From contig JAPPFW010000017.1 of NCBI GenBank assembly GCA_028821575.1, forward strand, positions 34,328 through 70,950: a DNA stretch of 36,623 bases, read 5' to 3'. Positions 6,624-17,261 of the stretch are shown here, in pieces. This stretch comes from a bacterium (GTDB lineage: Bacteria > Actinomycetota > Acidimicrobiia > Spongiisociales > Spongiisociaceae). Below the pieces are notes generated by a model. That model saw only the letters and a list, made by a program, of their open reading frames with translations, was not told the DNA's origin and made no database searches. A program made the translations under genes and the position numbers. Position 1 is the stretch's first letter; each line of letters starts with the position of its first letter.

Positions 6624-7757
6624 ATGCTGTATCTGGACCACGCCGCCTCCTCTCCGCTCCGGCCACAGGCCTGGGAGGCGATGGCGCCGTTCCGCGATGA
6701 GGACTATGGGAACCCTTCCGGGGGCCATGCGGTGTCGCGCCGGGCCAAGAACGCCCTCGAGGACGCCCGGGACCTCATAGCCGGCCTGATCGGGTCCGAT
6801 CCGCTGGAGATCGTGTTCACCGGGGGCGGCACCGAGGCGGACAACCTGGCAGTCAAGGGAGCAGCCCTGGCGGGAGGGGAGAAGAGTGGTGTCGTCACGT
6901 CCACGGTCGAGCACGACGCGGTTCTGGCCAGTGCGGGTTTCGTGGAGGGGGTAGGGTGTCCGCTGGCTCTGGTGAAGGTGGACGCCGACGGACTGGTCGA
7001 TCCGGCCGAGGTGGCGTCCCATGTGACTCCGGAGACGGCCGTCGTGTCGGTGATGATGGGGAACAACGAGACCGGGGTCCGGCAGCCCATCGAGCAGATT
7101 GCCGATGAGATCGGAGCTGTTTCTTCATCCGTCGTGTTCCACTCCGACGCGGTCCAAGGGTACGTCTCGGAGCGGATCGACTTGGGGTCGCTGGGCGTCG
7201 ACCTGCTGTCGCTGGCGGCCCACAAGTTCGGCGGTCCGAAGGGGGTGGGGCTTCTTTTCGTCCGGTCGGGCACGAGACTCGAGCCGCTCATCCACGGAGG
7301 AGGCCAGGAACTGGGCCGCCGGTCCGGTACCCACAACGTGATGGCGGTGGTGGGAATGGCCGCGGCCATGGCGGCCTTGGAGTCCGAGCGGGAGGACTTC
7401 AGGCCCCGGGTGATGGCGGAGCGGAACCGGTTCGAGACGACCCTGGCGAGCCTGGTTCCCGACGTGGCGTTCACGGCTGCCAACGCTCCGAGGATGGTCC
7501 AGACCAGCCATGTGCGCATTCCGGGGATCCGCAACGAAGTGCTGCTGGTCCGGCTCGATGCGGCCGGAGTGGCCGCTTCCGCCGCTTCCGCCTGCCAGTC
7601 GGGCGCGGCTACCGTCTCCCACGTGCTGGAAGCGATGGGTATGACGCCGGCCGAGGCCAGGGAGTGCCTCCGGTTCTCGTTCGGATGGTCCACGCCCGAG
7701 GGCGAGGGAGCGGCCGCGGCCCGGCTGGTCGCTCGGGAAATCGAGGCGCTCCGATGA
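6624..7757 (+). CDS. iscS: Cysteine desulfurase (NifS/IscS class)
   Basis: 377 residues. It removes sulfur from L-cysteine as an enzyme persulfide, giving alanine. The start at 6624 gives MLYLDHAASSPLRP, the normal family beginning; the frame is open 36 bases further but adds nothing conserved. Motifs: the PLP-phosphate site GGGTEADNLAVKG, the PLP lysine K201 in LAAHKFGGPKGVG, RSGTHNV, and the catalytic cysteine C324 in SACQSG. The gene overlaps mnmA by ATGA, so its main partner is probably tRNA 2-thiolation; the NifU-like protein at 3020 is another possible recipient. No iscU, sufE or iscR neighbour is present. Confidence 0.93.
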   Translation: MLYLDHAASSPLRPQAWEAMAPFRDEDYGNPSGGHAVSRRAKNALEDARDLIAGLIGSDPLEIVFTGGGTEADNLAVKGAALAGGEKSGVVTSTVEHDAVLASAGFVEGVGCPLALVKVDADGLVDPAEVASHVTPETAVVSVMMGNNETGVRQPIEQIADEIGAVSSSVVFHSDAVQGYVSERIDLGSLGVDLLSLAAHKFGGPKGVGLLFVRSGTRLEPLIHGGGQELGRRSGTHNVMAVVGMAAAMAALESEREDFRPRVMAERNRFETTLASLVPDVAFTAANAPRMVQTSHVRIPGIRNEVLLVRLDAAGVAASAASACQSGAATVSHVLEAMGMTPAEARECLRFSFGWSTPEGEGAAAARLVAREIEALR

Positions 7758-8806
7758 AGGCACTGGTTGCCATGTCGGGAGGGGTCGACTCCTCGGTTGC
7801 CGCCGCCTTGGCCAAACAGGCCGGTTGGGATGTGCTCGGGGTGACGATGAAGCTGTGGAAGGGTCCCGGGGGGGAGGCGCCGACCGCGGGTTGCTGCACG
7901 GTCTCCGATGCGGAGGATGCGCGCCGGGTGGCCGCCCATCTCGACATCCCGTACTACGTTTGGGACTACACCGCCGAGTTCATGTCCGGGGTGGTGAACA
8001 CCTTCATCGACGACTACGTCACGGGCCGCACACCCAATCCGTGCGTGGAGTGCAACCGTACGGTCAAGTTCGACCGCCTGCTCGCCCACGCAGATGCCTT
8101 GGACTGCGACACGGTGGTGACCGGGCACTATGCCCGAGTCGACAGGAGCAACGGCCGCTACCGGCTGCGGCGGGGGGTCGACCCGGACAAGGACCAGTCC
8201 TATGTCCTGTCGATGCTGGGCCAGGAGCAGTTGGGCAGGCTGTCCTTCCCGGTCGGGGACTTGACCAAGACCGAGACTAGGCGCATCGCTGCCGACCTAG
8301 GGCTCCGAACCGCGGCGAAAGCAGACAGCCAGGACATCTGCTTCGTCGGCAAGGGCGACTACCGGGAGTTCCTCGCTTCCCAGGGCGTCAACCCGCCGCC
8401 AGGGCCGATCGTCGACAGCGACGGCAACCTGCTCGGGATCCACCAAGGGGTCACCAACTTCACCATCGGCCAGCGGCGCGGGCTGGGCGTGGCGGTGGGA
8501 GAACCACGCTATGTCGTAGAGATAGATCCAGTCACATCCACGATCACTGTCGGGACGAGGGAGGAACTGGGTGTGACAGCTGTGCTCCTCGGCGATGCGA
8601 GTTGGGTGGACCGGCCGGTTGGGGGGTCGCTGCTGGCCCAGTACCGGGCCCACGGAGATGCTGTGGAGGCCGACGTATGGCAAAAGGCACAGCCGGTGAG
8701 GGTCATGTTCGCCGAGCCCCAGCCGGGTGTAGCCCCTGGCCAGACGCTGGCCCTGTACCGCGACGACGAGGTCGTCGGTGGAGGGATCATCCACACCACG
8801 TCCTAG
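7754..8806 (+). CDS. mnmA: tRNA-specific 2-thiouridylase MnmA
   Basis: 350 residues from the ATG that overlaps the iscS stop. MnmA adenylates and thiolates U34 of tRNAs for Lys, Glu and Gln. The PP-loop SGGVDSS binds ATP. The two catalytic cysteines are C97 in NPCVECNRTVKF and C196 in DSQDICFVGKGDY. The central FTIGQRRGLGVAVGEPRYVV and the C-terminal beta-barrel (ALYRDDEVVGGGII) complete the protein. Coupling to iscS supports direct sulfur hand-over. One of its expected substrates, tRNA-Glu with a UUC anticodon, is encoded at 33621. Confidence 0.94.
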   Translation: MKALVAMSGGVDSSVAAALAKQAGWDVLGVTMKLWKGPGGEAPTAGCCTVSDAEDARRVAAHLDIPYYVWDYTAEFMSGVVNTFIDDYVTGRTPNPCVECNRTVKFDRLLAHADALDCDTVVTGHYARVDRSNGRYRLRRGVDPDKDQSYVLSMLGQEQLGRLSFPVGDLTKTETRRIAADLGLRTAAKADSQDICFVGKGDYREFLASQGVNPPPGPIVDSDGNLLGIHQGVTNFTIGQRRGLGVAVGEPRYVVEIDPVTSTITVGTREELGVTAVLLGDASWVDRPVGGSLLAQYRAHGDAVEADVWQKAQPVRVMFAEPQPGVAPGQTLALYRDDEVVGGGIIHTTS

Positions 8807-8812
8807 GCTGGT

Positions 8813-8875
8813 GGTCCGTTGTCCGGGGGCGTGGCAGCCGCTCACTGACCACTGAACCACTGACCACCGACGGCA
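8813..8875 (+). repeat. Left heptamer-repeat block flanking the HNH gene
   Basis: Contains GTCCGTTGTCCG followed by CACTGACCACTGA and a further ACCACTGACCACC. The same two motifs in the same order occur on the other side of the HNH gene (10327-10402). Confidence 0.7.
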
Positions 8876-8939
8876 CCCGTTTTGATCTGTTTCGGATTTT
8901 TTTGGCCTGTTGGGGAATATTTATGTCACAGGTAGGTTG

Positions 8940-8960
8940 TACTATACGAACATATGTACG
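8940..8960 (+). promoter_or_regulatory. Leaderless promoter with LexA-like box over the start codon of the HNH gene
   Basis: TACTAT (8940-8945) ends eight bases before the ATG at 8954. CGAACATATGTACG (8947-8960) differs at one base from the Gram-positive/actinobacterial SOS box CGAAC-N4-GTTCG and covers the expected transcription start and the ATG. LexA bound here would block initiation. Confidence 0.5.
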
Positions 8961-10321
8961 ACTACCTACTCGACTACCCAGACCAGGAAACGGTCCAACC
9001 CCGACACCTCAACGGTGTCGAGACTCCCCGACCGGACGACCACCTGTACACCAGCCGCTACCAGAGGGAACGGCAGCGGGTCTACGACCGGGCCCACCAC
9101 ATGGTGCAGGACGGTGGGTATGCGCATTCGGACGTGGAGGACGCCAAAGCGGAAGCCGCTCTCGTGCGTGAACAGGCCAAGGTCAGCCGGGCCCGCGGTG
9201 GGCAGATCGGCTGGGTCCGGCACATGCTCCGGCGGGGTGCCGTGGCCCGGTTCGGGTACCGGAACCCAACCGAGATGGTGGCCTCCCGCCTCGATGTGCG
9301 CCGCTCCACCGCCCGTGAACTGGTCTACCTCGCCGAAAGGTTGGGAGATCACCAGATCGAGAGCATCCGCGGCGGCGCCAAATCCTACGAACGGGTCCTG
9401 GCGGAGACTCGGCTCGCGTCGGCGGGCGCGTCGGTGGAGATGATCAGGGCTAGCCGGGATCTGGATCTCAAGGAAGTCAAGCGGCTACTCCAGGCCCATC
9501 GGAAGATGAGCCGCCAAGACGAGCGAGCCATCTTCGAGGGCCAGTACATCTCCATGCAGCCCTCACTCGACGGCAGCCACGTAGAGGTCAACGGACGGCT
9601 CGGTGCCCTCGAAGCCGACATATGCCGCCAGGGTCTCGACCGCAGAGGCGAAAGACTGGTTCCCGCCGGTGAAACCCGCCCCGACGCGGGGCAGAGACGG
9701 GCCCTGGCGCTCACCACCCTATGCCAGGACGAACTAGACCGCACCCCAGAGCCCGCCAAGACGACCGCCGAACGCGTCCGGGGAGCCCGTCGCAGGCGCG
9801 AACCCTCCCTTATGATCGTCGCCAACCAGGCCCTCGCCGAAGAATCCGCCAACGAACAAGGCGTAGCGATGCTGGCCGGAGCCCGGGTAGGACCCGACAC
9901 CGTCGACCTCGTCCAGTGCGTGGGAACCACCGAGGTCATCACCGTGGCCGCACAGAACATCGTTCACCACGGCACCACCGCCTCGATGCGTCCGGCGCTA
10001 CGCAGAGCCGTGCTCGCCCGCGATGACGGATGCACCATCGACGGGTGCACCTCCACCTACCGCCTTGAAGTCCACCACATCATCCCCCGATCCCAAGGCG
10101 GGACCAACACGGCCGAGAACCTCACCACGCTCTGCTGGTACCACCACCACGTCGTCGTACACCGGCGAGGCATGCGGATCGATCCCCAATCACCACCCCG
10201 ACGGCACCGGCTACTACCGCCAAGGGCAAGAACCTGCGGCTACCAGGCCCCCGAGCCCGACCCGCACACCCTCGCCATGCTCAGAGCGCTACACGCTCCC
10301 ACCGACCGCGCCCCGCCCTGA
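8954..10321 (+). CDS. DUF222 / HNH endonuclease (13E12-repeat type)
   Basis: 455 residues. The first ~330 residues form a helical DUF222-like region (RHMLRRGAVARFGYRN, RLDVRRSTARELVYLAERL). The C-terminal HNH nuclease domain reads VLARDDGCTIDGCTSTYRLE, then VHHIIPRSQGGTNTAENLTT and LCWYHHHVVVH. It has the zinc-binding cysteine pair and the His-His/Asn/His metal-binding residues of active HNH nucleases. Such proteins are abundant and repeated in actinobacterial genomes; several M. tuberculosis 13E12 members are LexA-controlled. The start at 8954 has a TANNNT box eight bases before it and a LexA-like box on top. It stands alone between mnmA and ligA, and similar heptamer repeats flank it. It could be a mobile or homing-type nuclease, or a DNA-damage effector; the sequence does not decide. 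Confidence 0.88.
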   Translation: MYDYLLDYPDQETVQPRHLNGVETPRPDDHLYTSRYQRERQRVYDRAHHMVQDGGYAHSDVEDAKAEAALVREQAKVSRARGGQIGWVRHMLRRGAVARFGYRNPTEMVASRLDVRRSTARELVYLAERLGDHQIESIRGGAKSYERVLAETRLASAGASVEMIRASRDLDLKEVKRLLQAHRKMSRQDERAIFEGQYISMQPSLDGSHVEVNGRLGALEADICRQGLDRRGERLVPAGETRPDAGQRRALALTTLCQDELDRTPEPAKTTAERVRGARRRREPSLMIVANQALAEESANEQGVAMLAGARVGPDTVDLVQCVGTTEVITVAAQNIVHHGTTASMRPALRRAVLARDDGCTIDGCTSTYRLEVHHIIPRSQGGTNTAENLTTLCWYHHHVVVHRRGMRIDPQSPPRRHRLLPPRARTCGYQAPEPDPHTLAMLRALHAPTDRAPP

Positions 10322-10326
10322 TCCGT

Positions 10327-12570
<2,244 letters not shown>

Positions 12571-12626
12571 TAAATTAATGTTAGTGGGCGTTTATTGGTG
12601 TGGTAAGACTTCACCGGCCACCAGCC

Positions 12627-13028
12627 CTAAAACACTCGGAAGTCCCAGCTGTACTGCCCTTCGTCGGGGAGGCCGGATACCTTTCGCCACCGCAGCGACA
12701 CCGTGTGGGGACCGGGGCTCCACACGATCACGGATGACCTTGCGGGCGCCCAGGAGTGGACACCGGTGCCCTCGACGAACCGCACCTCCGAGTCGGGCAC
12801 CCTGAACCCGTCGACCCAGATCTCCACGCGGTAGCCGACCGGCATGTCGACCTCGATGGGGGTCTGGAGCGGAACCTGGCTGCCGGGCAGCGGTGCGATC
12901 TCCTCGAGGACGGAAGGCAGGGGTTCCCGGCCTGTCTGCGGCGATCCGAACAGGAAGGCCACCACGGCTACCGCCACCACCGCCAAGCCCAGCGCCAGGA
13001 AGATGAATAGGTACCGCCTGTCGCTCAT
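12627..13028 (-). CDS. Membrane-anchored extracytoplasmic protein of unknown function
   Basis: 133 residues. A short positive N-terminus (MSDRRY) precedes one hydrophobic segment at about 7-27, with no lipobox and no clear cleavage site, so an N-terminal anchor is likely. The outer part (PLPGSQVPLQTPIEVDMPVGYRVEIWVDG) has the alternating pattern of a beta-sandwich, with conserved-looking W residues and the ending WSPGPHTVSLRWRKV. This resembles Ig-like or Ig-fold modules loosely; I do not name a family. A TAGAAT box (13055-13050 on this strand) would give a leader of about 15 bases with GAGG before the ATG. It is convergent with ligA and divergent from dapC. Confidence 0.65.
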   Translation of the reverse strand: MSDRRYLFIFLALGLAVVAVAVVAFLFGSPQTGREPLPSVLEEIAPLPGSQVPLQTPIEVDMPVGYRVEIWVDGFRVPDSEVRFVEGTGVHSWAPARSSVIVWSPGPHTVSLRWRKVSGLPDEGQYSWDFRVF

Positions 13029-13049
13029 GCCTCGGTTTCCACCGTGGGG

Positions 13050-13055
13050 ATTCTA
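13050..13055 (-). promoter_or_regulatory. -10 box TAGAAT of the membrane-anchored unknown
   Basis: TAGAAT on the minus strand lies 21 bases before the ATG at 13028, predicting a short leader that contains a GAGG ribosome site. Confidence 0.4.
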
Positions 13056-13161
13056 CGGCACCCCCGGCACTGGCCAATGCGAAAGTCCCTGGTCCCCATC
13101 GTCAACGGTGCGGGTGCGTGTGTGCGTAGTTCGCTCCGGCTACCGGCTACCGGCACATGGC

Positions 13162-13167
13162 TACGCT
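13162..13167 (+). promoter_or_regulatory. -10 box TACGCT, leaderless start of dapC
   Basis: TACGCT ends six bases before the GTG at 13174. Together with the family N-terminus this decides the start. Confidence 0.5.
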
Positions 13168-13173
13168 CGCTGT

Positions 13174-14313
13174 GTGCGAGTCAACCCGATACTCAGCCGG
13201 ATCGGTTCCCATTCGATCACGGCCATCCAGGACCGGGCCCGCCATCTGCGGGACACAGGACGGCCGCTGGTCGACTTCTCGATTGGGGACCCGCGCGAGC
13301 CAACCGCTCCCTTCATCCCAGCAGCCCTGAAGGAAGCGGTCCCGGCGATATCCCAGTATCCGACCGTGGCGGGTCTTCCAGGGTTGCGACAGTCCATAGC
13401 CGGCTACGTGGAGCGGCGGTTCGGGGTCGTGGTCGATCCCGAAACCGAGGTGCAGCCTACGACCGGATCGAAGGAGTCGATCTTCTCCACGCCGCTCGCG
13501 TTCGTCGATCGAGACGCGGGCGACGGGGTCATCTGGCCCACCCCCGGCTACCCGATCTACGAGCGGGGAGGACGCCTGGCCGGGGCGGTACCGCTTCCCG
13601 TCGCACTCTCAGGTGACTTCGTGTTCCGGGTGGACGACGTACCCGCCGAAGCCTGGGAACAGGCCCGGATCGTATGGCTGTGCAGCCCCCACAACCCGTC
13701 CGGCGCGGTGATGCCACTCGACGAGCTGACCAGGTTCCGGGAGCGGGCCGCTCGCCACGACGTGCTGCTGTGTTCGGACGAATGCTACGTGGACCTCTAT
13801 GACGGTGAGCCCCCGCACTCGATGCTCCAGACCGGGGGGACCGAGGGCGTTATCGTCTACTTCAGCCTCTCCAAGCGGAGCGGGATGACCGGCTACCGGA
13901 GCGGGGCGATGGTGGGGGACGCGCGCGCCATCTCTGCTCTGCGGGCCCTTAGAACCGGCACCGGCACGGCCCCTCCCGAGTTCACCCAGGCGGCGGCGAT
14001 CGCAGCATGGAGCGACGACGGGCATGTGGCCGAACGCCGGGAACTGTTCAGGCGTAAGCGGGAGATCCTGATCAAGGCGTTCGCGGACCTCGGATACCCC
14101 ACCGTGGCTTCCGAGGCCGGCCTGTACGTGTGGTTGAAGGTGCCCGACGATGTGGCGATGACCGAGCGCCTGCTCGATGAGGGAGTGGTGGTGTCGCCCG
14201 GTCGGGTGTTCGGCCCCGGCGGGGAGGGCTATATTCGCCTGGCGTTGGTGCCTACGCTGGACCAATGCGAGCAAGCTGTGGAGGTGGTGGCCAATTGTCT
14301 GAGCAACTCCTGA
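13174..14313 (+). CDS. dapC: Succinyldiaminopimelate aminotransferase (class I/II PLP enzyme)
   Basis: 379 residues from GTG at 13174. It is a fold-type I aminotransferase: FSIGDPREPTAPFIPAAL at the substrate end, YPTVAGLPGLRQSI, SPHNPSGAV, SDECYVDLY and the PLP lysine K234 in SLSKRSGMTGYRSG. The terminal arginine region is VFGPGGEGYIRLALVPT. General similarity could also fit other class I enzymes. The specific call rests on the order dapC-dapD-dapE with overlapping genes: the enzyme would convert N-succinyl-2-amino-6-oxopimelate to N-succinyl-LL-diaminopimelate using glutamate. The frame is open upstream, but only the GTG start has a promoter and the family beginning. Confidence 0.85.
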   Translation: MRVNPILSRIGSHSITAIQDRARHLRDTGRPLVDFSIGDPREPTAPFIPAALKEAVPAISQYPTVAGLPGLRQSIAGYVERRFGVVVDPETEVQPTTGSKESIFSTPLAFVDRDAGDGVIWPTPGYPIYERGGRLAGAVPLPVALSGDFVFRVDDVPAEAWEQARIVWLCSPHNPSGAVMPLDELTRFRERAARHDVLLCSDECYVDLYDGEPPHSMLQTGGTEGVIVYFSLSKRSGMTGYRSGAMVGDARAISALRALRTGTGTAPPEFTQAAAIAAWSDDGHVAERRELFRRKREILIKAFADLGYPTVASEAGLYVWLKVPDDVAMTERLLDEGVVVSPGRVFGPGGEGYIRLALVPTLDQCEQAVEVVANCLSNS

Positions 14314-15101
14314 TCGAAACCGCCTATCGCGACCGGTCCGCCCTGGGCGACGCGAGAGCGGCGGTCCTCGACACGATCGGCCGGCTGGACGCCGGCGAGA
14401 TTCGCGTCGCCGAGAAGATCGACGGCGCCTGGGTGGTCAACGAATGGATCAAGCAGGCCATCCTGCTCTACTTCGGGGTGACCGACATGGAGGTCATGCA
14501 ATCGGGGCCGTTGCAGTTCCACGACAAGATCCCCCCGAAGCAGAACCTGGCCGAGGCCGGCGTGAGAGTCGTGCCACCTGGAGCGGTCCGCTACGGCGCG
14601 TTCTGCGAGCCCGGTGTGATCGTCATGCCCGGGTACGTGAACATCGGCGCCTACGTGGCCACGGGAACGATGGTGGACACCTGGGCCACCGTAGGGTCCT
14701 GCGCCCAGATCGGATCCGGGGTCCATCTGTCGGGAGGCGTCGGGATCGGCGGGGTGCTCGAACCCCCCAACGCCCGTCCCGTGATAGTCGAGGACGGGGC
14801 CTTCGTGGGGAGCCGGTGCATCGTCACCGAAGGTGCCCTGGTCGAGGAGGGAGCGGTGCTGGCCGCCAACGTGACCATCACCGCCTCGACGCCGATCATC
14901 GACCTGACCGGGGAGGAACGGGTGGAGTACCGGGGCCGCGTCCCGGCCCGTTCGGTGGTGGTGCCCGGCACCCGCCCGAGGGAGTTCCCGGGCGGAACGG
15001 CCCATCTCGCCTGCGCCTACATCATCGGTCAGCGGTCGGCCCGCACCGACGACCGGACATCCCTCAACGAGGCCCTGCGCGCCTTCGAACTCTCGGTGTG
15101 A
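14295..15101 (+). CDS. dapD: Tetrahydrodipicolinate N-succinyltransferase, E. coli-type
   Basis: 268 residues from TTG at 14295, overlapping the dapC end by 19 bases; GGAGG lies ten bases upstream. It transfers succinyl from succinyl-CoA to tetrahydrodipicolinate. The sequence follows the E. coli DapD plan: ETAYRDR, LDAGEIRVAEKIDGAWV, FHDKIPPKQNL, VVPPGAVRYGAF, then the left-handed beta-helix YVNIGAYVATGTMVDTWA, TVGSCAQIGSGVHLSGG, GIGGVLEPPNARP, and the C-terminal RVPARSVVVPGTRP. Mycobacterial DapD belongs to a different subgroup, so this type is notable in an actinobacterium. A longer frame begins at 14265 but adds no conserved residues. Confidence 0.93.
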   Translation: MSEQLLIETAYRDRSALGDARAAVLDTIGRLDAGEIRVAEKIDGAWVVNEWIKQAILLYFGVTDMEVMQSGPLQFHDKIPPKQNLAEAGVRVVPPGAVRYGAFCEPGVIVMPGYVNIGAYVATGTMVDTWATVGSCAQIGSGVHLSGGVGIGGVLEPPNARPVIVEDGAFVGSRCIVTEGALVEEGAVLAANVTITASTPIIDLTGEERVEYRGRVPARSVVVPGTRPREFPGGTAHLACAYIIGQRSARTDDRTSLNEALRAFELSV

Positions 15102-16150
15102 CGCTTCTCGACACCCTCTCCTGGCTGGTCGACATCCCCTCGGTCACCGGCGAGGAGGGTCTCCTGTGCGAGGCCTTGACCGCACGGTTGGGCGAGAGCT
15201 ACCCGGATCGGGACATGTGCCGGATCGGCAACAGCCTGGTGGTCGGAAGGCCCACCGGTCGCCCGTTGGTCCTGCTGGTGGGCCACATCGACACGGTTCC
15301 CTTCCAGGGTCAGGGCCCGGCCCGGGTGGAAGGGGACAGGCTATTCGGTCTCGGCACGTCCGACATGAAGTCCGGCGTGGCGGTGATGGTCCATCTCCTC
15401 GAGGACCGCTCCGTCCGCAACGGTCCCGTCGACGTGGTGGGCGTCTTCTACGACGCAGAGGAAGGCCCCCATGCCCTAAACGGGCTGGAGCCGGTGCTTC
15501 AGGGCCTGCCGTGGCTAGCGGATGCGGCCTTCGCGGTGGTCACCGAGCCCACCGACTTGGAGCTGCAACTCGGCTGCCAGGGGTTGGTCAACGCAACCGT
15601 CCGTTTCGAGGGCAAAGCGGCTCACAGCGCTCGCCCCTGGCTCGGCGTGAACGCCGTGACCAAGGCCGGTGATTGGCTGGCCGGACTCCACGAGCGACCA
15701 CCCGAGCCGTATGAGGTGGGCGGGCTGACCTTCTACGAGGTCTTCTCGGTCACCAGGGCCAGCGCCGGAGTAGCCAACAACGTCATCCCGGCAACCTTCG
15801 ACCTGAACCTCAACTACCGGTTCGCTCCCCACCGGAGCGGGTCCGATGCCCTCGCCAGGCTGGCCGAGATCACCGCCGGGGCTGACTCCGTAGATGTGAA
15901 GGAGTGTGTCGACGGTGCGCCGGTCCCGGAAGGCAACCCCTTCCTCGACCGCCTGGTGGCGATCTCGGATGCTGCCGTGACTCCCAAGCAGGCCTGGACC
16001 GACGTGGCGCGCCTCGCTCGCTACGGAATCCCGGCGGTCAACTACGGTCCAGGGGAGGTCGCCCAGGCCCACCAAGCGACCGAGAGCGTCCCCATCGCCA
16101 ACCTCGACCCGGCGTACCAGGCGTTGCGACGCTTCCTGACCGAGAAGTGA
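15098..16150 (+). CDS. dapE: Succinyl-diaminopimelate desuccinylase (M20 metallopeptidase)
   Basis: 350 residues from GTG at 15098, overlapping the dapD stop (GTGA). It hydrolyses N-succinyl-LL-diaminopimelate to LL-DAP and succinate. The two-zinc site is complete: H63 in VGHIDTVP, D89 in GTSDMKSG, the E121-E122 pair in YDAEEGP, E150 in VTEPTDLE and H325 in AHQATE. The dimerisation (lid) domain lies between about 165 and 280, with AHSARPWLG at its start. Start, overlap and order place it as third gene of the dap operon. Confidence 0.93.
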   Translation: MTLLDTLSWLVDIPSVTGEEGLLCEALTARLGESYPDRDMCRIGNSLVVGRPTGRPLVLLVGHIDTVPFQGQGPARVEGDRLFGLGTSDMKSGVAVMVHLLEDRSVRNGPVDVVGVFYDAEEGPHALNGLEPVLQGLPWLADAAFAVVTEPTDLELQLGCQGLVNATVRFEGKAAHSARPWLGVNAVTKAGDWLAGLHERPPEPYEVGGLTFYEVFSVTRASAGVANNVIPATFDLNLNYRFAPHRSGSDALARLAEITAGADSVDVKECVDGAPVPEGNPFLDRLVAISDAAVTPKQAWTDVARLARYGIPAVNYGPGEVAQAHQATESVPIANLDPAYQALRRFLTEK

Positions 16151-16160
16151 CGTCCGGGGT

Positions 16161-16592
16161 ATGAACCTCTACCAGCGGACCCAGTACACGAACACGACGC
16201 TGATGGCGCTGCTCCTATTCGGGTGGCTCCCCATCGTTCTCTTGTTCGGGCTCAGGGGGGCCGGTGGCTCCCTGCGGTTCCTGGCACTGCCCGCGGCGCT
16301 GATGGCGGTCTTCTTCTTCGGGTTCCGTAGCCTGATGGTGACGGTGACCACCACCGAAGTGCAACTGGCCTACACCTCCGGCTGGCCGACCAAGACGATC
16401 GAGCGGGCGAGCATCGTGTCGGCCGAACCCTTCCGGTTGCCCTGGTGGTACGGGGTGGGCATCCGCCTCACCCCCAAGGGTTGGATGTGGAGCGTATGGG
16501 GCTACGACACCGTGCTCCTGAACCTGTCGGACGGAAGCGGCTTCCTGATCGGAACCGACGACCCGGAAGGCTTGACCGCCGCCCTCCGTTGA
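16161..16592 (+). CDS. Small membrane protein with PH-like domain
   Basis: 143 residues. Two hydrophobic segments (about 14-31 and 38-56) are followed by a beta-rich cytoplasmic part: VTVTTTEVQLAYTSGWPTKTIERASI, then WWYGVGIRLTPKGW and a closing SGFLIGTDDPEGLTAAL. This layout, two membrane helices followed by a bacterial PH-like barrel, is that of DUF3093-type actinobacterial proteins. No catalytic residues are visible. It begins 10 bases after dapE on the same strand and may ride on the dap transcript, but a role in lysine synthesis is not implied. Confidence 0.65.
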   Translation: MNLYQRTQYTNTTLMALLLFGWLPIVLLFGLRGAGGSLRFLALPAALMAVFFFGFRSLMVTVTTTEVQLAYTSGWPTKTIERASIVSAEPFRLPWWYGVGIRLTPKGWMWSVWGYDTVLLNLSDGSGFLIGTDDPEGLTAALR

Positions 16593-16593
16593 C

Positions 16594-16971
16594 TCAGATC
16601 TTCCGGATCTTGAGGTTGGGCCCGAGCCGTCTGATGTCCTTCGGGTCGCTGGTGAACACGGTGCGGTCCAAGCGATGGGCGCATATGGCGACATGGGCGT
16701 CGACAACGTCGCTGGTCTCCGTAGCGGAAAGCAGCAGTCCAAACCTGCGCGCCTCTCCAACGTCGATGGGTACCACGTCGACGTTGGTCAGCCGGAGGAA
16801 GGACGAGAGTCGGGCTTGGCGAGACGGGTTGCGCCAAGCTTGAGCGACGCATCCGGCGGGAACGGTGAGAGTTGCGTTGGTGGAGCGTGCCTCAGCGATG
16901 AGGACGGCCATCGTCCGGTCCGCCCGGTCGAGAGCTATCAATGCTCCCGTGTCCAGAACTACACCGGTCAC
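16594..16971 (-). CDS. PIN-domain toxin, VapC type (Gln-for-Glu variant)
   Basis: 125 residues from GTG at 16971, overlapping the antitoxin stop as GTGA. Metal-binding residues visible are Asp7 in VVLDTGALIAL, Asp91 in TSDVVDAHVAI and Asp109 in TSDPKDI. The usual Glu of the second motif is Gln44 in VPAGCVAQAWR, a variant that I know from many actinobacterial members and that need not abolish activity. It ends two bases from the stop of the convergent PH-like gene. Confidence 0.85.
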   Translation of the reverse strand: MTGVVLDTGALIALDRADRTMAVLIAEARSTNATLTVPAGCVAQAWRNPSRQARLSSFLRLTNVDVVPIDVGEARRFGLLLSATETSDVVDAHVAICAHRLDRTVFTSDPKDIRRLGPNLKIRKI

Positions 16972-17216
16972 GCGGCATGGGTGGACAACAGGCGCTGCGC
17001 TTCGGCTCGTTCCTCGTCGGTCGGTGGCCCGCCGCTGCCGGCGAGCATCTCGGCGATGGTGGCGTCAAAGCCGGATTCGGCGTCGAGTTGGACGCCGACG
17101 GCATGCTCGATGTAGGCGGATACGCTGGAAGCCCTTCCCTGATCGACCGCCGCTTTGACTCCGGAGAGGAGTTCTTGATCAAGCGTGATCGTGACTCTGG
17201 CTCTTGAATCAGTCAT
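16968..17216 (-). CDS. Ribbon-helix-helix antitoxin, VapB type
   Basis: 82 residues starting MTDSRARVTITLDQELLSGV, the beta strand and helix of an RHH repressor, followed by VDQGRASSVSAYIEHAV. The ATG at 17216 is preferred over upstream in-frame ATGs because TACGAT lies seven bases before it. The acidic tail (EERAEAQRLL) should bind the PIN toxin that follows with a 4-base overlap. It likely represses itself at the inverted repeat just upstream. Confidence 0.85.
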   Translation of the reverse strand: MTDSRARVTITLDQELLSGVKAAVDQGRASSVSAYIEHAVGVQLDAESGFDATIAEMLAGSGGPPTDEERAEAQRLLSTHAA

Positions 17217-17223
17217 GCCAAGC

Positions 17224-17245
17224 ATCGTACCCATCGCACGGGTAC
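17224..17245 (-). promoter_or_regulatory. Operator/promoter of second VapBC
   Basis: GTACCC (17227-17232) and GGGTAC (17240-17245) form a perfect inverted repeat with a 7-base spacer. On the minus strand the proximal arm overlaps a -10 box TACGAT (17229-17224) that ends seven bases before the ATG at 17216, so the operator covers a leaderless promoter. Confidence 0.6.
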
Positions 17246-17261
17246 ATGGGAAGGGGTCTGC

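Noticed and set aside
6704..8128. 474-codon open frame antisense to iscS and mnmA
   Set aside because: Shadow of two certain genes in high-GC DNA; Ser/Thr/Pro-rich with no domain.
8890..8912. T-rich stretch after mnmA as a Rho-independent terminator
   Set aside because: The run of T is not preceded by a stable hairpin that I can find.
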